Source: Hylemonella gracilis str. Niagara R
GTDB lineage: Bacteria > Pseudomonadota > Gammaproteobacteria > Burkholderiales > Burkholderiaceae_C
Assembly (NCBI RefSeq): GCF_000600295.1
Contig: NZ_JEMG01000001.1
Span: 2,158,477-2,222,476, forward strand
Reading direction: 5' to 3'
Length of the DNA stretch: 64,000 nucleotides
The notes under the pieces are model-generated. The model was given only the letters and a program-made list of their open reading frames with translations. It did no database searches and was not told where the DNA came from. How positions within the stretch are numbered: position 1 is the first letter of the stretch; every line of letters begins with the position of its first letter. Positions 46,508 through 54,799 of the stretch are shown here, piece by piece. The position numbers were made by a program, and so were the translations under genes.

Positions 46508-47163
46508 TGCCGAGCTATCGACTCCCATCTAGCATCGGCCACATACGCGGCACGGGCCTTCCGGACGGCGCCTCGCTGATCGCCGCGCTGTTCGTGCGCC
46601 GCGACAGCATCTACAAGACGCTGCCCGGCGTCGAGGCTTTCGACATCGAGCGCGACGCGCGCACATATGACGGCCCGTATCCGGTCGTGGCGCATCCGCC
46701 ATGCCGCAGCTGGGGTGCGTTAAGGCATTTCAGTCAGCCTCGCGCTGATGAGCGCAACCTGGCGCGCTTAGCCGCGGCCTTGGTTCGCGAGTTCGGTGGC
46801 GTACTGGAGCACCCCGCAAATTCAGGTCTTTGGCGTGCGCAGAACCTGCCTAGACCCGGCGAGGCCTGCGATGGCTACGGCGGCTGGACGCTGCCAATCC
46901 AACAGTGGCAGTGGGGCCACAAGGCCGCTAAGGCGACTTGGCTTTACATCGTTGGCTGCGCACCAGGCGACATTCCCGACATGCCACCGTTTCGCATGGG
47001 TGAGCCGGAGTTTGTCGTTGCCAGTAGCAAAAAGACCCGTCCGGAAATCACCAAGGCCGAACGTGAGCATACCCCCCCCGCGCTTGCAAGCTGGCTGGTA
47101 GAGCTGGCGCGCCGATGCGCGCTAAATCAACAGGATCGGCGGCAGGGAGGGATGCTGGCATGA
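46507..47163 (+). CDS. Hypothetical phage protein with a PPC motif
   Basis: A 218-residue protein. The central motif VVAHPPCRSWGALRHFSQP resembles the catalytic PPC loop of DNA cytosine-C5 methyltransferases, and DIERDARTYDGPYPVV precedes it. The usual SAM-binding motif FxGxG is not evident, so it is not called a methyltransferase. It sits directly before the Dam-type methylase and overlaps it by 4 bp, which supports a DNA-related role. Confidence 0.5.
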   Translation: MPSYRLPSSIGHIRGTGLPDGASLIAALFVRRDSIYKTLPGVEAFDIERDARTYDGPYPVVAHPPCRSWGALRHFSQPRADERNLARLAAALVREFGGVLEHPANSGLWRAQNLPRPGEACDGYGGWTLPIQQWQWGHKAAKATWLYIVGCAPGDIPDMPPFRMGEPEFVVASSKKTRPEITKAEREHTPPALASWLVELARRCALNQQDRRQGGMLA

Positions 47164-48038
47164 CTGAAATCACCCGCCCAGCCTTGCGCTATCACGGCGC
47201 AAAGTTCCGCCTTGCGCCATGGCTATTGCAGTTCATGCCGACGCATCGCCGCTACGTCGAATCCTTCGGTGGTGCAGCTGGCGTGCTTATCCGAAAGCCG
47301 CGCAGCCATGCGGAGGTCTATAACGATCTCGATGGTGAAGTCGCCAGCTTTTTCCGCATACTGCGCAACCCTGAGACGCGCGCTCAACTTATTGAGGCTG
47401 TGGCGCTCACTCCGTACTCTCGCGCAGAGTTCGATGCCGCATATCTGCCCGCGGATGAGCCTATCGAACAAGCCCGACGCCTGGCCGTTCGCGCCATGAT
47501 GGGATTTGGCAGTGCCGGCGCAACCAAGGGTGTGACAGGCTTTCGCAGCGATACCGCTCGAAACGGCAATATTTCAGCTCACATCTGGGCGCAATACCCG
47601 GACAACCTCGCGGCCGTGGGTCTGCGTTTCGAGGGTGTGCTTATTGAGAACAGGGACGCGATCTCTGTCATGCAGGGGCACGATTGCCCACAAACGCTCC
47701 ACCTGGTGGACCCTCCTTATGTGATAGGTGAGCGGTCCATGCGCGCATCCAGCCGCTACTACCGCCACGAAATGACTGATGCGCAGCATTCCGAGCTGTT
47801 GCGCGTGGTTCAGCATCTGCAGGGCAGGGTAATGGTCTGCGGCTATGACAGCGAGCTGTACTCCGACACGCTCACAGCCGCGCGCGGTTGGTCCCGGCGA
47901 GTACGCCAGGTCGCGGCCAGCGGACCGCGCGGCTCTGTCGAACGCACGGAATGCGTCTGGCTTTCTCCTGCCCTGATGGCTGCGCTCAATGCGGGCACCA
48001 CGACCGCGCCGCAGCTCGAACTGCTGGAGATCGCATGA
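47160..48038 (+). CDS. DNA adenine methylase (Dam-type, D12 class)
   Basis: A 292-residue N6-adenine methyltransferase of the alpha group. The N-terminal SAM region RPALRYHGAKFRLAPWLLQF is followed by ESFGGAAGVLI (FxGxG), and the catalytic motif LVDPPYVIGERSM comes late, as in Dam and T4 Dam. No restriction gene is paired with it, so a regulatory or anti-restriction role during infection is likely. It overlaps the genes on both sides by 4 bp. Confidence 0.9.
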   Translation: MTEITRPALRYHGAKFRLAPWLLQFMPTHRRYVESFGGAAGVLIRKPRSHAEVYNDLDGEVASFFRILRNPETRAQLIEAVALTPYSRAEFDAAYLPADEPIEQARRLAVRAMMGFGSAGATKGVTGFRSDTARNGNISAHIWAQYPDNLAAVGLRFEGVLIENRDAISVMQGHDCPQTLHLVDPPYVIGERSMRASSRYYRHEMTDAQHSELLRVVQHLQGRVMVCGYDSELYSDTLTAARGWSRRVRQVAASGPRGSVERTECVWLSPALMAALNAGTTTAPQLELLEIA

Positions 48039-48178
48039 CCTGCAGATCCGGCGACATGGCCTTGTGTGAGGCAGAGACTGTAGTTTCGTGCTCGCTGCCG
48101 CGTGAGCTGCTGCGCCCCCTGGTGCTGATCCAGTTCGAGGCCACTGCGGCCCCTGTGACCCTCTGCGGGTGGGTTTGA
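48035..48178 (+). CDS. Small hypothetical phage protein
   Basis: A 47-residue frame (MTCRSGDMALCEAETVVSCS) whose ATG overlaps the methylase stop in the ATGA arrangement used across this operon. It is supported only by that coupling and by position. No domain. Confidence 0.35.
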   Translation: MTCRSGDMALCEAETVVSCSLPRELLRPLVLIQFEATAAPVTLCGWV

Positions 48179-48193
48179 AACCTCCCTCCTTGC

Positions 48194-48712
48194 ATGGCCA
48201 CAAGTCGCCCCGGCAACCGCCCCATACCCCCCGGCAACCCACGCGCCGCGCCTGATGGTCCGTATCGGCCCGCTGCAGGCTCGGTACGCGGCCCCGCGCC
48301 GCGTCCTACACGGGTAAATCCACCCCGGTTCCTCATCCTTGAGGGCACGGATGGTTCGGTGAAAAACACGCCCAATGAGTTGGACGTGCTGCTCAACGTC
48401 CTGCGTGATCCGCTGGCGACGCAATGCTTCATCGCCATTCGCTCCATGTGCGATCTGTTCGGCACAGGGGAGTACCTGGGCAGCTACGCCCAGCTCATGC
48501 ACCTATGTACCCCGCCCAAGCCGGAGCGCGGCCCAAGCCGCAAAGGCCCGACGCGTGAAGTGCTGCGTGGCGTCCTCGATGACCTGGAAGCGTATGGCCT
48601 GATCGCGCGCGACAAGAGCGCCAACTTCAACCATGGGCAGCTCCGAATCTATCTCGCAGTGCGGAAAAAATCGAATAGCAAACCGGTAGTTAAAAAGTCG
48701 CGCCCGATTTAA
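48194..48712 (+). CDS. Hypothetical phage protein with winged-helix-like region
   Basis: A 172-residue protein, last of the early operon. The N-terminal 45 residues are proline/arginine-rich and disordered. The rest (ELDVLLNVLRDPLATQCFIA, then REVLRGVLDDLEAYGLIARD) resembles a winged-helix domain of replication or transcription proteins. The adjacent AT-rich stretch with DnaA-box-like sites makes a replication role possible, but no replication family is recognised. Confidence 0.5.
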   Translation: MATSRPGNRPIPPGNPRAAPDGPYRPAAGSVRGPAPRPTRVNPPRFLILEGTDGSVKNTPNELDVLLNVLRDPLATQCFIAIRSMCDLFGTGEYLGSYAQLMHLCTPPKPERGPSRKGPTREVLRGVLDDLEAYGLIARDKSANFNHGQLRIYLAVRKKSNSKPVVKKSRPI

Positions 48713-48843
48713 AACTCCCCCGGAAAATCCCCAAGCCGTTTTCACTCACAAAACGGCCGAAACTGGCCCGAAAACAGGCCATGGGTATTAAGTATTAAGA
48801 GAGTATCTATCTACGCGCGCGTAGGCGGCGGTTTTCAACCGCC

Positions 48844-48864
48844 TTATCCACCGTTTTATTCACA
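48844..48864 (+). promoter_or_regulatory. Two DnaA-box-like sites
   Basis: TTATCCACC (48844-48852) differs by one base from the consensus TTATCCACA, and TTATTCACA (48856-48864) fits TTATNCACA exactly. They are in the same orientation, 12 bp start to start, and next to an AT-rich stretch, which suggests a replication origin or a host-DnaA-responsive control site. Two boxes alone do not prove an origin. Confidence 0.4.
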
Positions 48865-49110
48865 CAAGGCCCCCGCAAGCGGGGGCAATGACAGTGCCCC
48901 CGGCGGCCCGCTGGCGCACTCCCGCAAGCGGCTGAGGCCGCTTGTCGTCCGTGCTTGGCGGGCCGTGAACAGCCGCCTGCTAGGGACGCGAGGGAATTTT
49001 TTGGCGCTACACCACCGGAGCCGCGACATGCGCGGGGGTCTGCGGAGCGTCTACGCGGCGTTTGAGCCGTTTTTTCGGCTTGGCCTAGGCCCTGAGTCGT
49101 TCGGCCATGA

Positions 49111-49133
49111 AAAAAACGCGCCTAGCGCGTTTT
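49111..49133 (-). terminator. Intrinsic terminator of the late operon
   Basis: A perfect 9-bp stem, AAAACGCGC and GCGCGTTTT with loop CTA, is followed in the leftward direction by a run of T. It lies 67-89 bp beyond the last late gene (the methyltransferase at 49200). The right arm also ends in T on the other strand, so it may work both ways. Confidence 0.85.
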
Positions 49134-49199
49134 AATCATTCGGGGTTTGGGGCCGTTGTTGCGTTGGCCAGCGTCCGGCGGCAGCCGGGTATTTCAGCG

Positions 49200-49949
49200 C
49201 TATGTTTCCGCGCCGCCCGGCCGCGACTCCTGTTCGGCCGCAGCCAGGCGCTGGCGCGAGATGTCGGCGTAGGCCGCCTCGCGCTCGATGCCGATGAAGC
49301 GGCGCCCCGATTGCAGCGCCGCCACACCCGTGGAACCGCTGCCCGCGAACGGGTCCAGCACCAGGCCGCCCGGCGGCACGGGACGCACCAGCTCACGCAT
49401 CAGCGCGGTGGGCTTGCCCGTCAGATGGTGCTTGTCGTCGCGCCGCACCGTGGCCTGGATGCAGCCGTCGAAAGGGCCGTCGTGGGTCAGCATGGATGCG
49501 GCGCCTTTGGTGCCCCAGACCACGTATTCGCACTGGTGCCTGAAGTAGCCCTTGTGCGGTGCACGTGCTCCACGCCCCTTGTCCCACACCGTCAGGCCGC
49601 GCCAGAACACGCCGCCGGCCTGCACGGCGTCCGTCATGACTGGCAGCTGTCGCCAGTCCGTGAATGACATGAAGTAGCCGCCGGGCTTGAGCACGCGCAG
49701 GCATTCGGCGATCCACAGCGCGCACCAGGTCAGATAGCTGCGTTGGTCTCGTGAGTCACCCGAGAAATCCGGGTAGCGTCCGCGCTGCTGATGCTGCGTG
49801 TATTTGGCATCGGGGCTCTTGCCCTTGTCGTCACGGGAGAATCCACCACTGCTGTAGGGCGGGTCGGTAATCACGGCGTCCACGCTGGCGCCAGGCATGG
49901 CGAGTAGTTCGGGCAGCGCTTCGCCCTCGATCATTTGCCAGGGTTTCAC
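49200..49949 (-). CDS. Site-specific DNA methyltransferase (DPPY first, beta class)
   Basis: A 249-residue N6-adenine/N4-cytosine methyltransferase. The catalytic DPPY (AVITDPPYSSGGFSRDDKG) is near the N-terminus and the SAM motif (LDPFAGSGSTGVAALQSGRR) near the C-terminus, the order of beta-class enzymes. A GTG start at 49949 overlaps the ogr stop codon (GTGA), so it is coupled to ogr at the end of the late operon. Without a restriction partner, protection of phage DNA during late infection is the likeliest role. Confidence 0.88.
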   Translation of the reverse strand: MKPWQMIEGEALPELLAMPGASVDAVITDPPYSSGGFSRDDKGKSPDAKYTQHQQRGRYPDFSGDSRDQRSYLTWCALWIAECLRVLKPGGYFMSFTDWRQLPVMTDAVQAGGVFWRGLTVWDKGRGARAPHKGYFRHQCEYVVWGTKGAASMLTHDGPFDGCIQATVRRDDKHHLTGKPTALMRELVRPVPPGGLVLDPFAGSGSTGVAALQSGRRFIGIEREAAYADISRQRLAAAEQESRPGGAET

Positions 49950-50236
49950 GCGCAACGCCCCCCTCGATGCGACCGTGCAACCTCGATGGCATGGGCTGCG
50001 GCCTGCTGCCGCGCCGCCCGCTTGCGATCGATCAAAGTGCTGGAGGGGATGAGAACGCCCGGTGCCGGCTTGGCTGGGGGAGTCAGCGCGAAGGCTGCGT
50101 GGCAGTCCATGCGCCAGGAAAAGCCGCATGCCGAGTTCCGGCACTGGACATAGGCACGCGTAACTGTGGCGCTCACGCGCAGGGAAGAGCGCGTCTTGGT
50201 GTTCTGAGAATTGCAATGCGGGCAGTGGAAACGCAA
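49946..50236 (-). CDS. ogr: Ogr/Delta-type zinc-finger late gene activator
   Basis: A 96-residue protein of the Ogr/Delta family, which activates P2 late promoters through RNA polymerase alpha. It begins MRFHCPHCNSQNTKTRSSLR and continues with CRNSACGFSW; the four cysteines are the zinc ligands. It is followed at once by the methyltransferase gene. It lies directly beyond gene D as in P2. Confidence 0.9.
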   Translation of the reverse strand: MRFHCPHCNSQNTKTRSSLRVSATVTRAYVQCRNSACGFSWRMDCHAAFALTPPAKPAPGVLIPSSTLIDRKRAARQQAAAHAIEVARSHRGGRCA

Positions 50237-50296
50237 GGCCTGATTCCTTTATCATGCCGACCGTCCGCAGCTCGTAATTATGCCGTAGGCCGGCCG

Positions 50297-51331
50297 CTAA
50301 TCCGTTTCCAGCTCGACCTGAGTTGTCCAGCCGGCGCTGGCCGCCAGCTCGTGCGTCACACGCGCCGCGCGCCAGGCGTGCGCGTCGATCTCCGCCTTGA
50401 AGCCGCGCACCGTCACGGGCGCCTGTGGTGTCAGCAGCGGCTGGCCTTCGGCCAGGTTCAGGCTCAGCGTGGCTTTGCCGCGCTGCAGCCGCTCCCACTC
50501 CGCGTTCGCGGCCGCCTGCGCTTCCGCCTGGTTCGCGTAAGTAGGCAGCAGCCGTTTCACGTTCTGGCCGTTGTTTTCGGGCGGATCGCTGCCCGCCAGT
50601 TCACTCTTGCGCCGCGCCGCGCGCGAGTCCTGCCAGTACGCCCGCACCCCGCGCCACGTCTCCCGGTCCGCCACCTGGTACCGGTGCGTGCTGCCGTCGC
50701 TGCGTGCGATCGTCACGCCCTCCAACTGCTGCCCCTGGCTGTTCTGCCCCGATGTCACCGGCAGCAACAACAGCCTGCCGTGCTTGACGGTGGCCACCGC
50801 GTCGTGCAGCTTACCCAGTCGCGTCAGGAATGCCAGGTCGCTTTCTTCGGCCTGGTCCAGGTGCGCCACCGCACGACTGGCGAGCACGGCGGCAATGCGC
50901 GGCGCCAGGTTGTTGCGCCCGGCCAGCGTCTCGATGATCTGCCCCAGTGTCGTCGCGTGCCAGGCCTGGCTGCGGCGTTGCTTCATCGTCTGCACGTCCG
51001 CGCTGCGTGCGCGGATCGTCAGCAGATCCGGCGGGCCGCCGTGCTCTGCCTCGTCAACCACAAACGTACCTTTGCCCTGCAGGGGCTCGCCGTCCCAGCC
51101 CATGGCCAGCGTCAGTATCACGCCGCGCCGCGGGAAGGCCAAGGCGCCGTCGTGGTCGCTCAGCACCAAATCCAGCTGATCGGCTGTGCCGGCGCGCTCC
51201 TCTGTCAGCGCCAAGCGCTGCAATCGCGCATCGAATTGCGGACTGATCGTCTGGCCGTCGATCGTGAGCCGGTACGCCGGCATGCGCGCCGGTTGCGCGT
51301 ACATCGGAAAAGAGGGTAGGGCGTCCGCCAT
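50297..51331 (-). CDS. D: Late control gene D protein (tail hub)
   Basis: A 344-residue P2 gpD homologue, the baseplate/tail hub protein that meets the spike V and tape measure. It begins after AGGTGAG, has YRLTIDGQTISPQFDARLQR near the start, and the family pattern of AWHATTLGQIIETLAGRNNL. It sits between U and ogr as in P2. Confidence 0.92.
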   Translation of the reverse strand: MADALPSFPMYAQPARMPAYRLTIDGQTISPQFDARLQRLALTEERAGTADQLDLVLSDHDGALAFPRRGVILTLAMGWDGEPLQGKGTFVVDEAEHGGPPDLLTIRARSADVQTMKQRRSQAWHATTLGQIIETLAGRNNLAPRIAAVLASRAVAHLDQAEESDLAFLTRLGKLHDAVATVKHGRLLLLPVTSGQNSQGQQLEGVTIARSDGSTHRYQVADRETWRGVRAYWQDSRAARRKSELAGSDPPENNGQNVKRLLPTYANQAEAQAAANAEWERLQRGKATLSLNLAEGQPLLTPQAPVTVRGFKAEIDAHAWRAARVTHELAASAGWTTQVELETD

Positions 51332-51348
51332 TGCTCACCTGATCGGTG

Positions 51349-51768
51349 TCACTGCGCCGGAATCGTGATGCCCAGTGGCAACGTGTTGCGGGTGCCGTCC
51401 ACGCGCCTGAGCGCGATGCTGAACTCGATACGCGACGGCTGCCCCAGCTGATTGAAAACCGTCCCCGTCTGCCGCAGCTCGACAATGACGAAGCGCCCGT
51501 AGATTCGGCCCAGCCCGTCGACCAGCACGTAGCCCGCGCCCGTGTCCGCCATGAAGCGCAGCGAATCAAGAGCCAGTCGCTTACCGAAGCCAGGCAGGAC
51601 CAGGCCCGTAAGCGTGATTGCCTCTTCGCCAGGCCCAAGGAACTGACTGGCCGCGCGAGCCCCGACGCGCTCGTTATTCGCGTGACGCCAGGCTATCTGG
51701 TGCTCCAGTTGCTGGAATGCCAGTGTCGGCAGGCTGAAAACGAACATGCCCAGGCACATCATCACCAT
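51349..51768 (-). CDS. U: Tail protein U
   Basis: A 139-residue P2 gpU homologue involved in tail completion at the head-proximal end. The start was set at ATG 51768 (MVMMCLGMFVFSLPTLAFQQ) because GAGGGG lies seven bases upstream and gpU proteins open with a methionine-rich stretch before LG-FVF. A TTG at 51783 would overlap T. Confidence 0.9.
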   Translation of the reverse strand: MVMMCLGMFVFSLPTLAFQQLEHQIAWRHANNERVGARAASQFLGPGEEAITLTGLVLPGFGKRLALDSLRFMADTGAGYVLVDGLGRIYGRFVIVELRQTGTVFNQLGQPSRIEFSIALRRVDGTRNTLPLGITIPAQ

Positions 51769-51779
51769 CGCCGCCCCCC

Positions 51780-53990
51780 TCAATTAACGTCTGCCAGAGC
51801 GCTTCGCGTACGCGCCCCTTGCTGGTTCTGTAACCGCCGGATCTCGGAGGCGACGGCACGGCCCACGGCCGCCTCATCCATACCAGGGGAGGCGTGCACG
51901 TCGATCTTGATGCTGTCGCCCTCGCGCACCGTCGCCGCCGCTCCACCCGCGACCGCGGGGGCCATCAGCGGCCCGCCGGCTGTCGCCGTCAGCGGAGCCC
52001 CGCCACCCGTCGCCCAAGCCGAGGTGCCAGGCGTCGCCAGCGCACCGGTCGCACCAGGTGTCGCGCCGCCGCCCGTGTAGGTCGAGCCGTCCGTCTTGAT
52101 GCCCAGAAACTTGCCCAGCCAGGCCGCAGCCTTCGCTACGTTGTTCAGGATCCAGTCGATCATCTTGCGGAACGGTTCCCAGGTGGCATAGAGAACGCCG
52201 CCCAAGGTGGCCACTGCGGTGATGATGGCGATCACCGGATTCCCCTTGGCCGCAAGGCCCAGGGCCTGGAGGAGGAACATCGCCACTTTCAGCGGCCCGG
52301 CCACGGCCGCGACCGTCAGTGACATGACGCCAAACGCTGTGGCCACCGCCACGATGCCGGCGACCACCCAGGCGGCCACCGCCACGATGCCCTCGTTTTC
52401 TTTGATCCAGCCCTGCGCCCGTTCCGCGGCGCCAGCCAGCCAGAGCGTGATTTCCTTGAGTTGCGGCGCCAGCACCTGGCCGATCGAGGCCGCCACGTTC
52501 GTGGCCGCTCCCTCGGCCGCTTCCATCACGTTTTTGAGCGTGCCCAGTTGCACGTTCACGCGCTGCTGCAGGCTCGCCTGCTGGCCCATCTTGCGCTGGA
52601 TTTCCTCGTACCCGGCCGCGCCCTTGGCCATCAGAGTGTTCAGCACCTGGAGCGTTTCCGCGTCGTCGCCGAACATCGCCTTGATGATGCCAGTGCGCGC
52701 CACGTCGTCCTGGATCGTAGAGAGCTTTTCCAGCTGCTTGAACATCACGTCCAAGCCGCCGTGCTGCCCGTTGCCGTCCGTGAAATCCAGCGTGAACCCC
52801 GCGCGGCCATCCTGCAGCAGCGCGTTTGCCTTCGCCATCTTCTTGGCGTCCAGCCCGGCCTGGAACACCTTGCGGATCGCGTTGCCCGACGACTCGCCGG
52901 CCATGCCCGCCTGATCCATCATCACCAGCAGCGGCGCCAGCGCGTTTGCGCCTTCCACCCCCTCTTTGCGGATCATGCCCAGGACGGGGGACATCTTCGT
53001 GAACCCCTGCAGCATGTTGCCGCTGTCCACGCCGCTGTAGTAGGCGCGTTGGATGGTGTCCATCAGGCCCATCATGTCGCCCTCGGCCGTGCGCGTCGCG
53101 TCCTGCATCTTGGCCGCGAACTCGGCCGCTTCCGTCACCGGCATCTGCAGCTGTACGCCCAGGTACGCCGCACTCTCGCCCAGGCCGCCCAGAATCGATT
53201 TCGCGCTCATGCCCTGGCGGATAAGCATCGTCATCATGTTCTGGAAATCGGCCGTCGTGCCCGGCAGCGTGCCGCCCAGCTTGTCCGCCAGCGCCTGAAT
53301 CTGCGCCAGCTCCTCGGGCGCGCTGCCGTCGGAGCGCATCATCGCGGCCTGCAACTGCGTGGCCGCGTCTTCCTGCTCGGCAAAGGCATTGATGGGGCCG
53401 CGCGCCAGGCGGCCGATGCCCACGCCCGTGGCCAGCGAGGCGGCGCCCGAGATGTTCAAGCCCTCGATGTGGCGCATGGCCTTGCCGTGCTGCTCGGTCA
53501 GCTTGCGCCATGAGGCCTGCCGCTGGGCCAGCTGCTGCGCGCGGCCGATCTGGCGCTGCATGGCCGCATTGGCCGCGTCAATGTCTCGCCGCAGCTGCCC
53601 CTGTGCCTGGCTGGCGTTCTTGACGCCCATGGCGTCGAGTCGCCGGCGCAAATCCAGCGCGCCGGCGCTGGCGCGGGAAAACGCTCCCTTGGCCTTGTCT
53701 ACCGCCACCTGCGCTCGCGTGATCTGAGCGGTCGAGGCGCTGCCACTGTTGCGCAGCGCGTCGAGCCGTGATTGATAGAGTTTGACCTGCAGGCCGGCCT
53801 CGCGCACGGCCGTCTTGTGCTTTTCCACGCCGTCAAGCGCGGCCTGCTGCGCGTTCAGCCGGCGCAGTTCCTCGCGGGATTTCGTGATGGCGTCGGCCGC
53901 TTCGCGGCTGGCACGGTCGATGCCCTTGAGCGACCGACTGGCGCGGTCGGCCGCCTCCAGCAGGATGCGGATCTGAACGTCAGAGGACAT
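51780..53990 (-). CDS. T: Tail tape measure protein T
   Basis: A 736-residue tape measure protein that sets tail length and helps DNA ejection. The N-terminal half is coiled coil (REELRRLNAQQAALDGVEKH) with a TP901-type core domain near residues 180-400 (GMSAKSILGGLGESAAYLGV). Hydrophobic segments lie around residues 540-620 (VAAWVVAGIVAVATAFGVMS). Size and position match P2 gpT. Confidence 0.93.
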   Translation of the reverse strand: MSSDVQIRILLEAADRASRSLKGIDRASREAADAITKSREELRRLNAQQAALDGVEKHKTAVREAGLQVKLYQSRLDALRNSGSASTAQITRAQVAVDKAKGAFSRASAGALDLRRRLDAMGVKNASQAQGQLRRDIDAANAAMQRQIGRAQQLAQRQASWRKLTEQHGKAMRHIEGLNISGAASLATGVGIGRLARGPINAFAEQEDAATQLQAAMMRSDGSAPEELAQIQALADKLGGTLPGTTADFQNMMTMLIRQGMSAKSILGGLGESAAYLGVQLQMPVTEAAEFAAKMQDATRTAEGDMMGLMDTIQRAYYSGVDSGNMLQGFTKMSPVLGMIRKEGVEGANALAPLLVMMDQAGMAGESSGNAIRKVFQAGLDAKKMAKANALLQDGRAGFTLDFTDGNGQHGGLDVMFKQLEKLSTIQDDVARTGIIKAMFGDDAETLQVLNTLMAKGAAGYEEIQRKMGQQASLQQRVNVQLGTLKNVMEAAEGAATNVAASIGQVLAPQLKEITLWLAGAAERAQGWIKENEGIVAVAAWVVAGIVAVATAFGVMSLTVAAVAGPLKVAMFLLQALGLAAKGNPVIAIITAVATLGGVLYATWEPFRKMIDWILNNVAKAAAWLGKFLGIKTDGSTYTGGGATPGATGALATPGTSAWATGGGAPLTATAGGPLMAPAVAGGAAATVREGDSIKIDVHASPGMDEAAVGRAVASEIRRLQNQQGARTRSALADVN

Positions 53991-54047
53991 GAAGCCCTCC
54001 GGCGCGCCACGCCCGCAAGGCAGGCGCCTGCGGACGCAACAGTGGTT

Positions 54048-54248
54048 TTACTTCCGGTAGGCGTCGGGGAACAACGCGGCCGTTTCTGCGGCATGCCTCT
54101 TTCGCATGCGCAGTTCGCGCCGCTGCCACATCCACGATTCCAGGGCGCTGCCGATGGAGGCCAGGGCACGGAATGTCCAGACAAGCGCAAAGGCCGCCAG
54201 CACCAGCGGCGGAATGCACAAGATCAGCAGGGACAGGGAGGCGGTCAT
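54048..54248 (-). CDS. Small membrane protein between E' and T
   Basis: A 66-residue protein, MTASLSLLILCIPPLVLAAF followed by a basic tail (WQRRELRMRKRHAAETAALF). One hydrophobic helix at the N-terminus. It begins nine bases after E' ends. P2 has no gene here, so it is an insertion relative to P2; function unknown. Confidence 0.55.
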   Translation of the reverse strand: MTASLSLLILCIPPLVLAAFALVWTFRALASIGSALESWMWQRRELRMRKRHAAETAALFPDAYRK

Positions 54249-54257
54249 TTCGGCTCA

Positions 54258-54380
54258 TTATGAGGCTTTCTGCGCCTGCGTGCGCACACGGGCGCGCTCG
54301 CGCCAGGCGGCCAGGTCACCCAGCGACATGGGCAGCATCTCGGACAGCGGCCAATGCCACACCGTGGCCAGGTCGGCCAT
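54258..54380 (-). CDS. E': Tail protein E' (GpE family), frameshift extension
   Basis: A 40-residue frame (MADLATVWHWPLSEMLPMSL, then GDLAAWRERARVR) matching GpE, the P2 E' domain with its FHWPLSE-like core. In P2 it is made as the C-terminal part of E+E' through a -1 frameshift in E. The frame upstream of the ATG is open back to the slippery site at 54431-54437, so the fused product is the likely main form. Confidence 0.85.
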   Translation of the reverse strand: MADLATVWHWPLSEMLPMSLGDLAAWRERARVRTQAQKAS

Positions 54381-54388
54381 GTACTCCT

Positions 54389-54748
54389 CTACGCTCTCGG
54401 GGAGTGGGGCGTCTCCGTGCTCTTCCCGAGCAAAAAACCGGCCACGACCCCCGCCACCTTCACCATGTCCGCCGGGTCCAGCGCGGCCGCCTCGTACTCA
54501 GCCACCATCGGTGTGCTGATGCGCGGCAGAAGCTTGATGAGGGATTCCACGTCGCTTTGCATCAGCGCGCTGATCGTCAAGCCGCGCAGCTCGCCCGAAT
54601 TCGGCTTGCGCAGCGTGATGGCTGCCACGTCGCCACCCTTGCGGGTGATCGGTGCGGCAAGCAGGATCTCGTTGGGGTTGGCGGCGGTCAAGGCCTGCGC
54701 GTCGTCCGCTGCCGATGCTGCGGAGGTTTCGAGGGCGATTTTTTTCAT
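54389..54748 (-). CDS. E: Tail assembly protein E
   Basis: A 119-residue P2 gpE homologue, an assembly chaperone of the tail tape measure. It opens MKKIALETSAASAADDAQAL and has ITLRKPNSGELRGLTISALM, a feature of these proteins. Some 15 codons before its end it holds the T_TTT_TTG slippery heptamer, so a fraction of ribosomes would move into E'. An upstream start at 54793 is possible but less like the family. Confidence 0.88.
   Translation of the reverse strand: MKKIALETSAASAADDAQALTAANPNEILLAAPITRKGGDVAAITLRKPNSGELRGLTISALMQSDVESLIKLLPRISTPMVAEYEAAALDPADMVKVAGVVAGFLLGKSTETPHSPRA
54431..54437 (-). promoter_or_regulatory. Programmed -1 ribosomal frameshift site
   Basis: The heptamer TTTTTTG in the E frame reads T_TTT_TTG (codons GGT TTT TTG), the same slippery sequence used in P2 E/E'. 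After slippage the -1 frame stays open through FFAREEHGDAPLPESVEEYM and continues into E'. Confidence 0.85.
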
Positions 54749-54799
54749 GGGTGGTTCCGGTTTAGCTTGCGAGAGTGAGGCGAAGCCTGTCACGGCCCT

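Larger units (their letters stand above)
48713..49199. other. Intergenic region between early and late operons, origin-like features and hairpins
   Basis: 487 bp with no gene. It holds an AT-rich stretch with repeated TATTAAG (48786-48800), a perfect palindrome CTACGCGCGCGTAG (48811-48824), and a hairpin GGCGGTT/AACCGCC (48827-48843). Two DnaA-box-like sites follow, then a hairpin GCCCCCG/CGGGGGC (48869-48886) and another at 48926-48943. The late-operon terminator is listed separately. Early and late transcription converge here. Confidence 0.5.

Noticed and set aside
48713-49199. Tandem hairpins as a CRISPR array
   Set aside because: The repeats are short palindromes of different sequence with no regular spacers.
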